This document shows positions 20,131 through 29,248 of a DNA stretch of 64,000 nucleotides, one piece after another. The number at the start of each line of letters is the position of its first letter. The stretch's first letter is position 1. The translations under genes were made by a program, and so were the position numbers. The stretch comes from Crystallibacter degradans. GTDB lineage: Bacteria > Actinomycetota > Actinomycetes > Actinomycetales > Micrococcaceae. The notes under the pieces were generated by a model. The model was given only the letters and a program-made list of their open reading frames with translations. It made no database searches and was not told the origin of the DNA. Where the stretch lies: assembly GCF_012952295.1 (NCBI RefSeq), contig NZ_JABBCH010000005.1, positions 1 to 64,000 of the forward strand, given 5' to 3'.

Positions 20131-21531
20131 ATGGCATCGACGCTGAAGGTTCCCCAGACTAAGCCAAAGCCCAAGAAGGACAAGACGCACTTTCTCTACA
20201 TCGCGGTTATCGTAGCCGTTGTGCTCGGTGCCGTGATCGGCTTGGTCGCACCTGACTTCGCCCAGTCGCTCAAGCCCATCGGCACCGCGTTCATCGGACT
20301 GATCAAGATGATGATCGCCCCGGTCATCTTCTGCACCATTGTGCTGGGCGTCGGTTCCATCGCCAAAGCCGCTACGGTCGGCAAGGTCGGCGGCATGGCC
20401 CTGGGATACTTCATGATCATGTCCACCTTTGCCCTCGGGCTCGGCCTGGTCGTCGGCAATCTCATCCACCCGGGCGAGGGCCTGGATATCTCGGGCACCG
20501 GCTACGAGGTGGAAGCCACCGAGAGCCACGGCACCGTGGACTTCCTGCTGGGGATCATCCCCACGACCCTGCTGTCCTCGCTGACGGCAGGCAACATCCT
20601 GCAGACCCTGTTTGTCGCGTTGATCGTCGGCTTCGCGCTGCAGAAGATGGGCCCTGCGGGCAAGCCGATCCTGCGCGGAATCGGACACATCCAGACGCTG
20701 GTGTTCCGCGTCCTCATCATGGTCATGTGGCTGGCTCCGATCGGTGCTTTCGGTGCCATTGCAGCAGTTGTCGGCGCCACTGGGGTCCAGGCCATCATCA
20801 GCATGGCCACCCTCATGATTGGCTTCTACATCACCTGTGTCCTCTTCATCGCCGTGGTGCTGGGCCTGATCCTGAAGCTGTGCACCGGAGTCAATATCTT
20901 CAAGCTGATGAAGTACCTCGGCCGCGAGTACCTGCTGATCTTCTCCACTTCGTCTTCCGAGGCCGCGCTGCCCCGCCTGATCGCAAAGATGGAACACTTG
21001 GGCGTTTCCAAGCCCGTGGTCGGCGTGACGGTTCCTACCGGCTACTCCTTCAACCTGGACGGCACCGCAATCTACCTGACCATGGCAGCTCTCTTTGTGG
21101 CCACAGCGATGGGCAAGCCGCTTGAGCTCGGGGAGCAGATCTCGCTGCTGGTCTTCATGATCATCGCTTCCAAGGGTGCTGCCGGTGTTACCGGTGCCGG
21201 CCTGGCGACCCTTGCCGGCGGCCTGCAGAGCCACCGGCCGGACCTGGTCGACGGCGTGGGTCTCATCGTCGGCATCGACCGCTTTATGTCCGAAGCCCGC
21301 GCCCTGACCAACTTCACCGGCAACGCCGTGGCCACCGTGCTGATCGGCACCTGGACGAAGGAAATCGACCGCCCCAGGGTGGACGAGGTTCTGGCCGGAC
21401 GGATTCCCTTCGACGAAGAGACGATGAACGCCGACCACGCGTCGGAAGAGATTGCCGAAGACCTTCCGGAACCCGTCCGAGAGGCCGTGGAACCGGCACG
21501 CGTTTCAGAATTGGCCGTCTCCCGCCAGTAG
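20131..21531 (+). CDS. dctA: Dicarboxylate:cation symporter (DctA/DAACS family)
   Basis: The 466-residue membrane protein has the eight-helix DAACS layout. Family segments include MMIAPVIFCTIVLGV, the serine-rich loop IFSTSSSEAALPRLI, PTGYSFNLDGTAIYLTMAALFVA and ASKGAAGVTGAGL. It imports C4-dicarboxylates such as succinate, fumarate or malate with cations. AAAAGGAG precedes the ATG. Divergent pairing with a DcuS-type sensor strongly suggests substrate-induced control. About 50 C-terminal residues are acidic and soluble. Confidence 0.92.
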   Translation: MASTLKVPQTKPKPKKDKTHFLYIAVIVAVVLGAVIGLVAPDFAQSLKPIGTAFIGLIKMMIAPVIFCTIVLGVGSIAKAATVGKVGGMALGYFMIMSTFALGLGLVVGNLIHPGEGLDISGTGYEVEATESHGTVDFLLGIIPTTLLSSLTAGNILQTLFVALIVGFALQKMGPAGKPILRGIGHIQTLVFRVLIMVMWLAPIGAFGAIAAVVGATGVQAIISMATLMIGFYITCVLFIAVVLGLILKLCTGVNIFKLMKYLGREYLLIFSTSSSEAALPRLIAKMEHLGVSKPVVGVTVPTGYSFNLDGTAIYLTMAALFVATAMGKPLELGEQISLLVFMIIASKGAAGVTGAGLATLAGGLQSHRPDLVDGVGLIVGIDRFMSEARALTNFTGNAVATVLIGTWTKEIDRPRVDEVLAGRIPFDEETMNADHASEEIAEDLPEPVREAVEPARVSELAVSRQ

Positions 21532-21570
21532 TAGTTCTGCCCCACAGAGCCCGCGACCTGGGTTCGTCCA

Positions 21571-21609
21571 CGACGGCGGTACGTGCCTTCCCAGCGCGTG
21601 CCGCCGTCG
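21571..21609 (+). terminator. Hairpin after dctA
   Basis: CGACGGCGG (21571-21579) pairs with CCGCCGTCG (21601-21609), with further partial pairing inside. It lies 40 bases after the dctA stop. No T-run follows. Confidence 0.5.
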
Positions 21610-21667
21610 GTGTTTCGCCGTAGGGTCCTGACGATCCGGCCGTTTCCACAACGGTCAGGGAGTGTAA

Positions 21668-21696
21668 ACCTTAGACCTCTACTTGAAGCTAAAGGC
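21668..21696. promoter_or_regulatory. 29-bp imperfect dyad upstream of parA
   Basis: The sequence from 21668 to 21696 has dyad symmetry of the form CCTTnnnCnTCnAnTnGAnGnnnAAGG. The shape resembles MerR-family operators. It lies about 100 bases before parA in an otherwise featureless region. The assignment is tentative. Confidence 0.35.
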
Positions 21697-21797
21697 TCGC
21701 CGGTGACGCATGGCATATTCGGGAAATGACAGCATCGTGACTGTAACCTTGTCTGGAAGAAGAACAGCCGCGAAACGATGGAAGCTGGGATAGATAC

Positions 21798-22685
21798 GTG
21801 AGTAGCGAACAGGGTTCGACGACTCTGCAGGAAGCGGAAGACGCGGTCATGGGCCCCACCGGCCGGCCGCTCACTGAATTTCCCGAGCCACCCGTGCTGA
21901 CTTCACACGGACCTGCCCGGATCATCGCCATGGTCAACCAGAAGGGCGGCGTCGGCAAGACCACGTCGACCATCAATCTGGGCGCCGCGCTGGCCGAGGC
22001 CGGACGGCGTGTCCTGCTGGTGGATTTCGATCCCCAGGGAGCCCTTTCCGCGGGGCTGGGCACTAATCCGCACGAACTGGACCTCACCGTTTACAACGTG
22101 CTGATGGACCGCAAGGCGGACATCCAGGAAGCCATCCAGAGCACCGACTTCGAAAACATCGATCTCCTGCCCGCCAACATCGACCTCTCCGCGGCGGAAG
22201 TCCAGTTGGTGAACGAGGTCGCCCGTGAACAGGTGCTGGACCGGGCGCTGCGCAAGGTTGAAGATGATTACGACGTCATTCTGATCGACTGCCAGCCCTC
22301 GCTGGGCCTGCTCACCGTCAACGCCCTCACCGCCGCGCACGGCGTGATCATTCCGTTGATCTGCGAGTTCTTCGCCCTGCGGGCCGTGGCACTGCTGGTG
22401 GAGACCATCGAGAAGGTCCAGGACCGGCTGAACCCGCGCCTGCAGATCGACGGCGTGCTCGCCACCATGTATGACGCCCGCACGCTGCACAGCCGCGAGG
22501 TCATCGGCCGGCTGCTGGAGGCCTTCGGCGACAAGGTTTTTGAGACCGTTATCAAGCGCACCATCAAATTTGCCGACGCCACGGTAGCCGCGGAGCCGAT
22601 CACCAGCTATGCCGGCAACCACGCGGGGGCCGGGGCCTACCGCCAGCTGGCCAGGGAGCTGATCGCCCGCGGCGGCGCACCCTGA
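21798..22685 (+). CDS. parA: ParA/Soj-type partition ATPase
   Basis: The 295-residue protein has the deviant Walker A VNQKGGVGKTTSTINLG, the VLLVDFDPQG motif and the IDCQPSLGLLTVNAL Walker B region. It lacks a ParB partner here and instead heads parA-scpA-scpB. This matches Rv1708-Rv1710, so it is probably linked to SMC/condensin function or chromosome organisation and is not the oriC parA. The GTG start is assumed; only a weak GGGAT lies upstream. Its stop overlaps the scpA start by 1 base. Confidence 0.88.
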   Translation: MSSEQGSTTLQEAEDAVMGPTGRPLTEFPEPPVLTSHGPARIIAMVNQKGGVGKTTSTINLGAALAEAGRRVLLVDFDPQGALSAGLGTNPHELDLTVYNVLMDRKADIQEAIQSTDFENIDLLPANIDLSAAEVQLVNEVAREQVLDRALRKVEDDYDVILIDCQPSLGLLTVNALTAAHGVIIPLICEFFALRAVALLVETIEKVQDRLNPRLQIDGVLATMYDARTLHSREVIGRLLEAFGDKVFETVIKRTIKFADATVAAEPITSYAGNHAGAGAYRQLARELIARGGAP

Positions 22686-23602
22686 TGACTGACGCGGGAC
22701 CGGCGGCGGAAGCGCCGGCGGAACCGCAGGCCGAGGGCCGCCCCGGTTTCGAAGTCCGGCTGGACAATTTCACCGGCCCCTTCGACCTATTGTTGGGCCT
22801 GATCTCCAAACATGAGATGGATATCACCGAGGTTGCACTGGCCCGTGTCACGGACGAATTCATTTCCTATACCCGTCGTCTGCGGGAGTCCGGCCAGGAC
22901 TGGGCGCTGGACGAAGCCAGCGAATTCCTGGTTATCGCCGCAACCCTGCTGGATCTCAAGGCAGCACGGTTGCTGCCCACCGGCGAAGTGGAGGACGACG
23001 AGGACATCGCCCTGCTCGAAGCCAGGGACCTGCTCTTTGCCCGGCTGCTGCAGTACAAGGCGTTCAAACAGATTGCGGCGCTGATGGGTCGCCGGCTTGA
23101 AGAGGAAGCCGCCCGATACCCGCGCCAGGTCAGCCTGGAGCCGCAGTTCGCCGCGCTGCTGCCTGAGTTGATCTGGCGGACGTCCCTGGCGGACTTCGCC
23201 AAACTGGCGGCCAAGGCGCTGGAGCCGAAAGCGCCAAAGCCCACGGAGGTGGGGCTGGCGCACCTGCATGCTCCTGCCGTCAGCGTGAAGGAGCAGGCCG
23301 CGATCATCGCGGAGCGGCTCCAAGACGGCGGGCCGCTGTCCTTCGGGGCGCTGACGGCGGATGCTGCCGACACAACAGTGGTGGTCGCCCGCTTCCTGGC
23401 CCTGCTGGAAATGTTCCGCGACGCAGTCATCGCCTTTGACCAGGCGTCACCGCTGGGGGATCTGACGGTGCGCTGGACAGGCCCCGAACGGGACTGGAGC
23501 ACCGAACGGCTCAGCGAGGAATACGATGACGTGCCGGTGCCCGCGGCCGTCCCCGGGGACGGACCCGAGCCAGCCGAGGCCGGAGAGGAGGGGGCAGGAT
23601 GA
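22685..23602 (+). CDS. scpA: Segregation and condensation protein A
   Basis: The 305-residue protein is the kleisin of the SMC-ScpAB condensin. The N-terminal FEVRLDNFTGPFDLLLGLISKHEMDITEVALA and the C-terminal winged-helix region ending near RDAVIAFDQ are characteristic. N- and C-terminal ends have acidic, Pro/Ala-rich extensions. It starts within the parA stop (TGATG) and ends overlapping scpB by 4 bases, showing tight coupling. Confidence 0.94.
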   Translation: MTDAGPAAEAPAEPQAEGRPGFEVRLDNFTGPFDLLLGLISKHEMDITEVALARVTDEFISYTRRLRESGQDWALDEASEFLVIAATLLDLKAARLLPTGEVEDDEDIALLEARDLLFARLLQYKAFKQIAALMGRRLEEEAARYPRQVSLEPQFAALLPELIWRTSLADFAKLAAKALEPKAPKPTEVGLAHLHAPAVSVKEQAAIIAERLQDGGPLSFGALTADAADTTVVVARFLALLEMFRDAVIAFDQASPLGDLTVRWTGPERDWSTERLSEEYDDVPVPAAVPGDGPEPAEAGEEGAG

Positions 23603-24231
23603 CTGACGGTGCCGACGCCGCGCCGCTGCCCGCAGACGAACCCGGCGCGGATCTACAGTCCCTCCCCGGCGGGCCTCGAGCTGCCCTCGAAGCCGTACTG
23701 ATGGTCATCGACGAGCCGGCCACCGACGTCGAACTTGCCACCGCCCTGGGCCTGCCCGTAGCCGCAGTCCGGACGCTGCTGGAAGAGCTCCAAAGGGATT
23801 ACGACGGCGGGGGCTCACCTGACGGCACACCCCGGGGCTTCGAACTGCGCAGCATTGCCGGCGGCTGGCGGATCTTCTCACGCAGTGATTTTGCCGACAT
23901 CGTATCCGGCTTCATTCTGGAGGGGCAGACTGCCCGGTTGACCCAGGCCGCGTTGGAGACGCTGGCTGTGATTGCCTACCGCCAGCCGGTGTCCAGAGCG
24001 CGCGTTTCGGCCATCCGCGGAGTGAATGTGGACTCGGTGGTGCGGACCCTCGTCCAGCGTGGTCTGATTGAGGATGCGGGCACGGATCCGGAGACAGGAG
24101 GCCTCCTGTACCGGACCACCTCGTATTTTCTGGAAAGATTGGGTATAGGAAATGTTTCCGAGCTGCCCAAACTGGCCCCGCACCTGCCGGGCCTGGAAAA
24201 TTTGGCAGACATCGACGATTCCGATATCTAA
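23599..24231 (+). CDS. scpB: Segregation and condensation protein B
   Basis: The 210-residue protein binds ScpA in the condensin complex. It carries two winged-helix domains. Family segments include LEAVLMVIDEPAT, RGFELRSIAGGWRIFSR, LTQAALETLAVIAYRQPVSRARVSAIRGVNVDSVVRTL (quoted in part) and YRTTSYFLERLGI. Its ATG overlaps the scpA stop (ATGA). The acidic N-terminal 25 residues are variable. Confidence 0.94.
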   Translation: MTDGADAAPLPADEPGADLQSLPGGPRAALEAVLMVIDEPATDVELATALGLPVAAVRTLLEELQRDYDGGGSPDGTPRGFELRSIAGGWRIFSRSDFADIVSGFILEGQTARLTQAALETLAVIAYRQPVSRARVSAIRGVNVDSVVRTLVQRGLIEDAGTDPETGGLLYRTTSYFLERLGIGNVSELPKLAPHLPGLENLADIDDSDI

Positions 24232-24262
24232 GACTGACTATCGCTAGTTCTAAGGACAGACC

Positions 24263-25375
24263 ATGACACAGGCGCCCCGATCCGGTTCCGGCCGCAACAA
24301 TCCACGCGGCGGCGGCAAGGGCCCCCGGCAGTCAGGCAAACCCGGCGGCGGTTTCTCCGGCGGCGCCGGCAAGGGCCGCTCCGGGAAGTCCTTCGGCAAG
24401 CCGCAGGACGGACCTCAGGCGGACAAGCCGCGTCCCGGACAGTCGGCCGGCGCTAAGCCGGGCGCAGCCGCAGGCCGCAAGCCCGGTGCCCCCGCTGGCC
24501 GAAAGCCTGGTCCCAACGCCGCGTCCGGCGGGCCGCGTCCCTACGGCAAGGAGCGTTTCGGCCAGAACCTCGGTCCGGTGAACAACCGCCCGAAGAAGGC
24601 CAAGACGCCCAGGACCGGACACGGCGAGACCTCCGATCTGCATGATCCGCAGGGCGTGCGGCTGCAGAAGGTGCTCGCCGGTGCCGGCGTTGCTTCGCGC
24701 CGCGTGTGCGAAGACATGATCGAGGCCGGCCGCGTGGAGGTCGACGGCGTTGTCGTCACCGAGCTCGGCGTCCGGGTAGACCCCGCCACGGCAGTTATCC
24801 ACGTGGACGGGATGCGGATCCAGACCGACGAGTCGCTGGTGTACTACGTCTTCAACAAGCCCAAGGGCGTCGTCTCGACCATGGAGGATCCGGAAGGCCG
24901 TCCCTGCGTCAGCGATTACCTGAAGAAGAACAAGGACCAGCGCCTGTTCCATGTGGGCCGGCTGGACCAGGCCACTGAGGGTCTGCTGCTGCTGACCAAC
25001 GACGGCGAACTGGCCAACCGCCTGACCCACCCGTCCTACGAGGTACCCAAGACCTATCTGGTCCAGGTGCGCGGCCCGATGGCCCACGGCATCGGTGCCC
25101 AGATGAAGGACGGCATCGAACTCGAGGACGGCGTGGCCAAGGTGGATTCCTTCCGGCTGGTGGATTCGACACCCGGCCACGTTCTGGTGGAAGTGGTGCT
25201 GCACTCGGGCAAGAACAGGATTGTGCGCCGGCTTTTCGACGCCGTCGGACATCCGGTGGTGCGGCTGGTACGTACCCAGGTGGGCCCGATCAGGCTGAAC
25301 GACCAGCGGCAGGGCACCATCCGCGCCCTGGGCAGGACGGAAATCGGTCACCTGCTGGCAACGGTAGGGATGTAG
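24263..25375 (+). CDS. rluB: rRNA pseudouridine synthase (RluB/RsuA family) with long basic N-terminus
   Basis: The 370-residue protein has a low-complexity Gly/Lys/Pro/Arg-rich N-terminal tail of about 125 residues, then an S4 domain (VRLQKVLAGAGVASRRVCEDMI). The pseudouridine synthase domain has the catalytic Asp in VGRLDQATEGLLLLTNDGE. It is expected to modify 23S or 16S rRNA; the exact site is not readable. The tail is far longer than in E. coli RluB but similar tails occur in actinobacteria. AAGGA precedes the ATG. Position between scpB and cmk matches Rv1711. Confidence 0.88.
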   Translation: MTQAPRSGSGRNNPRGGGKGPRQSGKPGGGFSGGAGKGRSGKSFGKPQDGPQADKPRPGQSAGAKPGAAAGRKPGAPAGRKPGPNAASGGPRPYGKERFGQNLGPVNNRPKKAKTPRTGHGETSDLHDPQGVRLQKVLAGAGVASRRVCEDMIEAGRVEVDGVVVTELGVRVDPATAVIHVDGMRIQTDESLVYYVFNKPKGVVSTMEDPEGRPCVSDYLKKNKDQRLFHVGRLDQATEGLLLLTNDGELANRLTHPSYEVPKTYLVQVRGPMAHGIGAQMKDGIELEDGVAKVDSFRLVDSTPGHVLVEVVLHSGKNRIVRRLFDAVGHPVVRLVRTQVGPIRLNDQRQGTIRALGRTEIGHLLATVGM

Positions 25376-25378
25376 AGC

Positions 25379-26497
25379 TTGAACCCTGCACACCTACAGG
25401 CCACCCATCTCTCGGGTCCGGTTCTGGTCATCGGCACCGGTCTGCTCGGCGCCAGCATCGGACTCGGTCTGCGCGCCCGCGCCGTCGACGTCGTCCTCTC
25501 GGATCCCTCGCCCTCGGCACAGGCCGTGGCCCAAGACATCGGCGCCGGACGGGCGCTGGAGCCGGGGGAGGAGCTGTCCCCACAGCTTGTCGTCGTCGCG
25601 TCCCCTCCGGACGTGACCGCCCGGGTGGTCTCGCAGGCGTTGCGGGACTACCCGTCCGCCGTCGTCGTTGATATTGCCAGCGTCAAGGCCGCCATACTGA
25701 CCGAACTGCAGCAGGACCAGGCGCTGGAACCCGCGGATCTTGCGCGCTATATCGGCACGCATCCGATGGCGGGACGGGAGAAGTCAGGTCCGGTGGCGGC
25801 CCGCGGCGAGCTCTTCACATCCATGCCGTGGGTGCTGTGCCCCCACGAGCAGAGCAACGCCGTCGCCTTGAAGACGGCGCAGGCGCTGGCCATTGACCTC
25901 GGCGCGGTGGTCTCGAGGATGTCCGTGGATGAACACGATGCCTCGGTGGCACTGATCTCGCACCTGCCGCAGGTGATGTCCTCGCTGCTGGCCAGCCGGC
26001 TGCAGGACACCGAACCGCATGCCCTGTCCCTCGCCGGGCAGGGGCTGCGCGACGTCACCCGCATCGCCGCCAGCGACCCTGCCCTCTGGGTGCAGATCCT
26101 GGGCGCCAACGCCGCGAAGCTGGTCAAGATCCTGTACGGCGTGCGTGAGGACCTGAACCGGCTGATCGGCACCCTGGAGCATCCGGAGGCTACCGGTTCG
26201 CGGCTGGACCTGGCGCAGCTGATCAGCGAAGGCAACGCGGGCCAGGCCCGGATTCCGGGCAAACACGGCGCGCCGCCGCAGTCATTCGCCTGGCTGACAG
26301 TGCTGGTTGATGACCGGCCCGGGCAGATTGCACAGCTGCTGACGGAAATCGGCGAGGTGGGCATCAACCTGGAGGATCTGCGGCTGGACCACTCCTCCGG
26401 GCAGGATGTGGGCATGGTGGAGATTTCCGTTCTGCCCAGCAGGCGGCAGGAACTGATCGACTACTTGGATTCGCACGGATGGAAGGTACTGCAATGA
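25379..26497 (+). CDS. tyrA: Prephenate dehydrogenase
   Basis: The 372-residue enzyme makes 4-hydroxyphenylpyruvate for tyrosine. The N-terminal NAD fold starts VLVIGTGLLGASIGLGLRA. The prephenate dehydrogenase helical domain contains GTHPMAGREKSGP. A C-terminal ACT domain (LTVLVDDRPGQIAQLLTEIGEVGINLEDL) suggests feedback control. The TTG start, 3 bases after rluB, is supported by AGGGAT upstream but is less certain. It overlaps cmk by 4 bases. Confidence 0.9.
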   Translation: MNPAHLQATHLSGPVLVIGTGLLGASIGLGLRARAVDVVLSDPSPSAQAVAQDIGAGRALEPGEELSPQLVVVASPPDVTARVVSQALRDYPSAVVVDIASVKAAILTELQQDQALEPADLARYIGTHPMAGREKSGPVAARGELFTSMPWVLCPHEQSNAVALKTAQALAIDLGAVVSRMSVDEHDASVALISHLPQVMSSLLASRLQDTEPHALSLAGQGLRDVTRIAASDPALWVQILGANAAKLVKILYGVREDLNRLIGTLEHPEATGSRLDLAQLISEGNAGQARIPGKHGAPPQSFAWLTVLVDDRPGQIAQLLTEIGEVGINLEDLRLDHSSGQDVGMVEISVLPSRRQELIDYLDSHGWKVLQ

Positions 26498-27198
26498 GCT
26501 CGGCTGCTACGGATATGAGGCACTACCGGCTGGGGAAACCACTGGTGGTGGCCATCGATGGGCCGTCGGGTTCGGGCAAATCCAGCGTCAGCCGGGAAAC
26601 TGCCCGCCGGTTGCATGCCGCGTACTTGGACACGGGCGCCATGTACCGCGCGGTGACCTGGCATTGCCTCGATACCGGTGTGGACCTGCAGGAAGCCGCC
26701 TCCGTCGAGAAGGCCAGCCGTGAAGTGGACCTGAAGATCAGCACGGATCCGAACCATGAGCTCGTCAGCGTGGGCGGCACGGATGTGACTTTGGCCATCC
26801 GTGAGCCCAGCATCTCCTCGGCGGTCAGCGCCGTGGCCACCACGCTGGGTGCCAGGGCCGAGCTCATCCGCCGCCAGCAGCAGATCATCGCGGATTCAGG
26901 GCGGCGGATCGTTGCCGAAGGCCGTGACATAACCACCGTGGTAGCCCCGGACGCCGAGGCGCGCATCCTGCTCACCGCCAGCGAGGAAGCCCGGCTGCGC
27001 CGCCGCGGTATCCAGCTCGGCGGAACCCAGAGCGAATCGCAGCTGCAGGAACAGGTCCTGACCCGGGACGCGAAGGACTCGACCGTGGTGAACTTCCATG
27101 AAGCCGCCGACGGCGTGTTCACAGTGGATTCCTCCGATCTGGACTTCGAGGAAACCGTCGAGGCTGTCCTGGCCGCGGTCCGCAGCGCCGCGCACTGA
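26494..27198 (+). CDS. cmk: Cytidylate kinase
   Basis: The 234-residue enzyme phosphorylates CMP and dCMP. It has the P-loop AIDGPSGSGKSSVSR, the YLDTGAMYRAVTW segment and GRDITTVVAPDAEARILLTAS. The ATG at 26494 overlaps the tyrA stop (ATGA); an upstream in-frame ATG at 26479 lies inside tyrA and is not preferred. It is followed by der after 126 bases, as in Rv1712-Rv1713. Confidence 0.95.
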   Translation: MSSAATDMRHYRLGKPLVVAIDGPSGSGKSSVSRETARRLHAAYLDTGAMYRAVTWHCLDTGVDLQEAASVEKASREVDLKISTDPNHELVSVGGTDVTLAIREPSISSAVSAVATTLGARAELIRRQQQIIADSGRRIVAEGRDITTVVAPDAEARILLTASEEARLRRRGIQLGGTQSESQLQEQVLTRDAKDSTVVNFHEAADGVFTVDSSDLDFEETVEAVLAAVRSAAH

Positions 27199-27324
27199 CC
27201 TACCCTAAAACCGGTCCTGACGGCAGCCCCGGGGACATACACCGTCACGGTTGAATCTGCCAGCGTGTTTCAATGGACACTGCGGCAGAACCGATCTACA
27301 TGCATTAACAGAAGGACAGCGACC

Positions 27325-28881
27325 ATGAGCGCCACACAATCCGGCACCGGGCCAACCGAAGACGGATACACCGGCAGCGAGTACGAGCCCGCCGGCGAAG
27401 ACAACATCGCCGAGCGTCTCGAGGAAATCGACGACGCCGAGGCCGAGCAGCGCGCGCAGTCCCTGCGTGCCGGGTTGTCGGACTATGAGCTGGACGAAGA
27501 GGACGCCGCCCTTCTGGCCGGAATGGACCAGGACTTCGACGAGGATGCGCCAAAACGCGTAGATCCCGTCCTCGCCATCCTCGGTCGCCCGAATGTGGGC
27601 AAATCCACCCTGGTCAACCGCATTCTGGGCCGCCGCGAGGCCGTCGTGGAGGACACCCCCGGGGTTACCCGCGACCGGGTGACGTACGCAGCGCATTGGG
27701 GTGGGCGCAATTTCACTCTCGTCGACACCGGCGGCTGGGAGCACGATGCCAAGGGCATCCACGCCCGGGTAGCCGAGCAGGCTGAGATCGCCGCGGACAT
27801 GGCTGACGCCGTGCTGCTGGTGGTGGATGCCAACGTCGGCGCGACGGCTACGGATGAGTCCGTGGTCCGCATGCTCCGACGCAAGAAGAAGCCCGTCATC
27901 CTGGTGGCCAACAAGGTGGACGACATGGCCCAGGAAGCCGATGCCTCCACCTTATGGGGGCTGGGATTCGGGGAGCCGTACCCGGTATCGGCACTGCACG
28001 GCCGCGGCACCGCCGACATGCTCGATGCCGTCATGGATGTCCTGCCTGAGTTCTCCGCATACGGCGGACTGGAACGCACCGGAGGCCCGCGCCGGGTGGC
28101 CTTGATCGGCCGGCCGAACGTGGGCAAGTCTTCGTTGCTGAACAAGCTTGCCGGCAGCGAACGCGTTGTGGTGGATCCGCAGGCCGGCACCACCCGCGAC
28201 CCGGTGGACGAGATGATCGAGCTCGGCGGACGGACCTGGCGGTTCGTGGACACCGCAGGTATCCGGCGTCGCGTCCACATGCAGCAAGGTGCGGACTTCT
28301 ACGCCTCCCTGCGGACGCAGTCCGCGTTGGAGAAGGCGGAGGTCGCCGTCGTTCTTCTGGCCGTGGATGAGGTGCTCAGCGAGCAGGACGTACGCATCCT
28401 GCAACTGGCCATCGACTCGGGCCGGGCCTTGGTGCTGGCGTTCAACAAATGGGATCTGCTCGACGACGAACGACGCCGCTACCTGGAACGCGAAATCGAG
28501 CAGGACCTGGCACACGTGGACTGGGCGCCGCGAGTCAATATTTCCGCGAAGACCGGATGGCACAAAGACCGCTTGGTTCCAGCCCTCGACACTGCACTGG
28601 AGTCATGGGACAGGCGCATCCCGACCGGACGGCTCAATGCGTTCCTCGGCGAACTGGTGGCCGCCCATCCGCACCCTGTGCGCGGCGGCAAGCAGCCCAG
28701 GATCCTCTTCGGCACCCAGGCCTCGAGCCGGCCGCCGAAGTTTGTGCTGTTCACCACAGGGTTCCTGGATCCCGGATACCGGCGCTTCATCACCCGCCGC
28801 CTGCGTGAGACGTTTGGCTTCGAGGGCACGCCCATCGACGTCGCCATGCGTGTGCGCGAAAAGCGCAGCCGCCAACGTTAA
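27325..28881 (+). CDS. der: Ribosome assembly GTPase Der (EngA)
   Basis: The 518-residue protein has two GTPase domains in tandem. Domain 1 has [27 protein letters not shown] and NKVD. Domain 2 has [17 protein letters not shown] and NKWD. A C-terminal KH-like domain follows. It acts in 50S subunit assembly. About 75 acidic N-terminal residues precede the first G domain, as is common in actinobacteria. GAAGGAC precedes the chosen ATG. Confidence 0.95.
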   Translation: MSATQSGTGPTEDGYTGSEYEPAGEDNIAERLEEIDDAEAEQRAQSLRAGLSDYELDEEDAALLAGMDQDFDEDAPKRVDPVLAILGRPNVGKSTLVNRILGRREAVVEDTPGVTRDRVTYAAHWGGRNFTLVDTGGWEHDAKGIHARVAEQAEIAADMADAVLLVVDANVGATATDESVVRMLRRKKKPVILVANKVDDMAQEADASTLWGLGFGEPYPVSALHGRGTADMLDAVMDVLPEFSAYGGLERTGGPRRVALIGRPNVGKSSLLNKLAGSERVVVDPQAGTTRDPVDEMIELGGRTWRFVDTAGIRRRVHMQQGADFYASLRTQSALEKAEVAVVLLAVDEVLSEQDVRILQLAIDSGRALVLAFNKWDLLDDERRRYLEREIEQDLAHVDWAPRVNISAKTGWHKDRLVPALDTALESWDRRIPTGRLNAFLGELVAAHPHPVRGGKQPRILFGTQASSRPPKFVLFTTGFLDPGYRRFITRRLRETFGFEGTPIDVAMRVREKRSRQR

Positions 28882-28924
28882 GTAACGCCGCGCACGGGTG
28901 GTAATCGCACGCCAAAAAATGCTG

Positions 28925-28930
28925 TAAGGT
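28925..28930 (+). promoter_or_regulatory. Possible -10 box for tRNA-Pro
   Basis: TAAGGT lies 39 bases upstream of the mature tRNA in an AT-richer stretch. No clear -35 is seen. Confidence 0.3.
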
Positions 28931-28969
28931 ATTTGAGGTAGTTCAGCCGGGCAGGCCCCGGAGGGACAA

Positions 28970-29043
<74 letters not shown>

Positions 29044-29053
29044 CAGTAAGTAC

Positions 29054-29088
29054 AAAGTCCCGGTGATCGACGATCACCGGGACTTTTT
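29054..29088 (+). terminator. Terminator after tRNA-Pro
   Basis: A near-perfect 15-16 bp stem, AAAGTCCCGGTGATC with its complement, is followed by TTTTTT. It is a strong intrinsic terminator directly after the tRNA. Confidence 0.92.
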
Positions 29089-29122
29089 TCATGCCGGTGG
29101 GAGCTTGCGCGGTGAGCGGCGG

Positions 29123-29161
29123 CGCCTGCCGACATGTGTCGCCTCTGGCTGTCGGCAGGCG
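29123..29161. promoter_or_regulatory. Perfect 12-bp inverted repeat at the gcvH promoter
   Basis: CGCCTGCCGACA (29123-29134) and TGTCGGCAGGCG (29150-29161) are exact complements 15 bases apart. The right arm covers the -35 region of the gcvH promoter. This fits an operator better than a terminator, since no T-run follows. Confidence 0.55.
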
Positions 29162-29173
29162 AATTTCTGTGCC

Positions 29174-29179
29174 TATACT
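29174..29179 (+). promoter_or_regulatory. -10 box of gcvH-garA-ftsR operon
   Basis: TATACT is a near-consensus -10 hexamer 70 bases before gcvH. The matching -35 region would fall at about 29150-29156, inside the right arm of the inverted repeat. Confidence 0.55.
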
Positions 29180-29248
29180 TTCAGCTGTGGCCCGTTGCCG
29201 TCGGCAGCACCGGCCCAGAGGATCCAGCGGCGCAAGAGAGGCATTTAC

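Noticed and set aside
21806-21818. CGAACAGGGTTCG palindrome at the start of parA, resembling a LexA/SOS box
   Set aside because: The spacing is GAAC-N3-GTTC, whereas actinobacterial LexA boxes have GAAC-N4-GTTC, and the site is inside the coding sequence.
27265-27324. Longer N-terminus for der starting at 27265
   Set aside because: The ATG at 27325 has a good ribosome binding site and the extension has no family similarity.
29089-29248. Glycine riboswitch before gcvH
   Set aside because: No tandem glycine aptamer signature is seen. The strong inverted repeat lies over the -35 region, probably outside the transcript.
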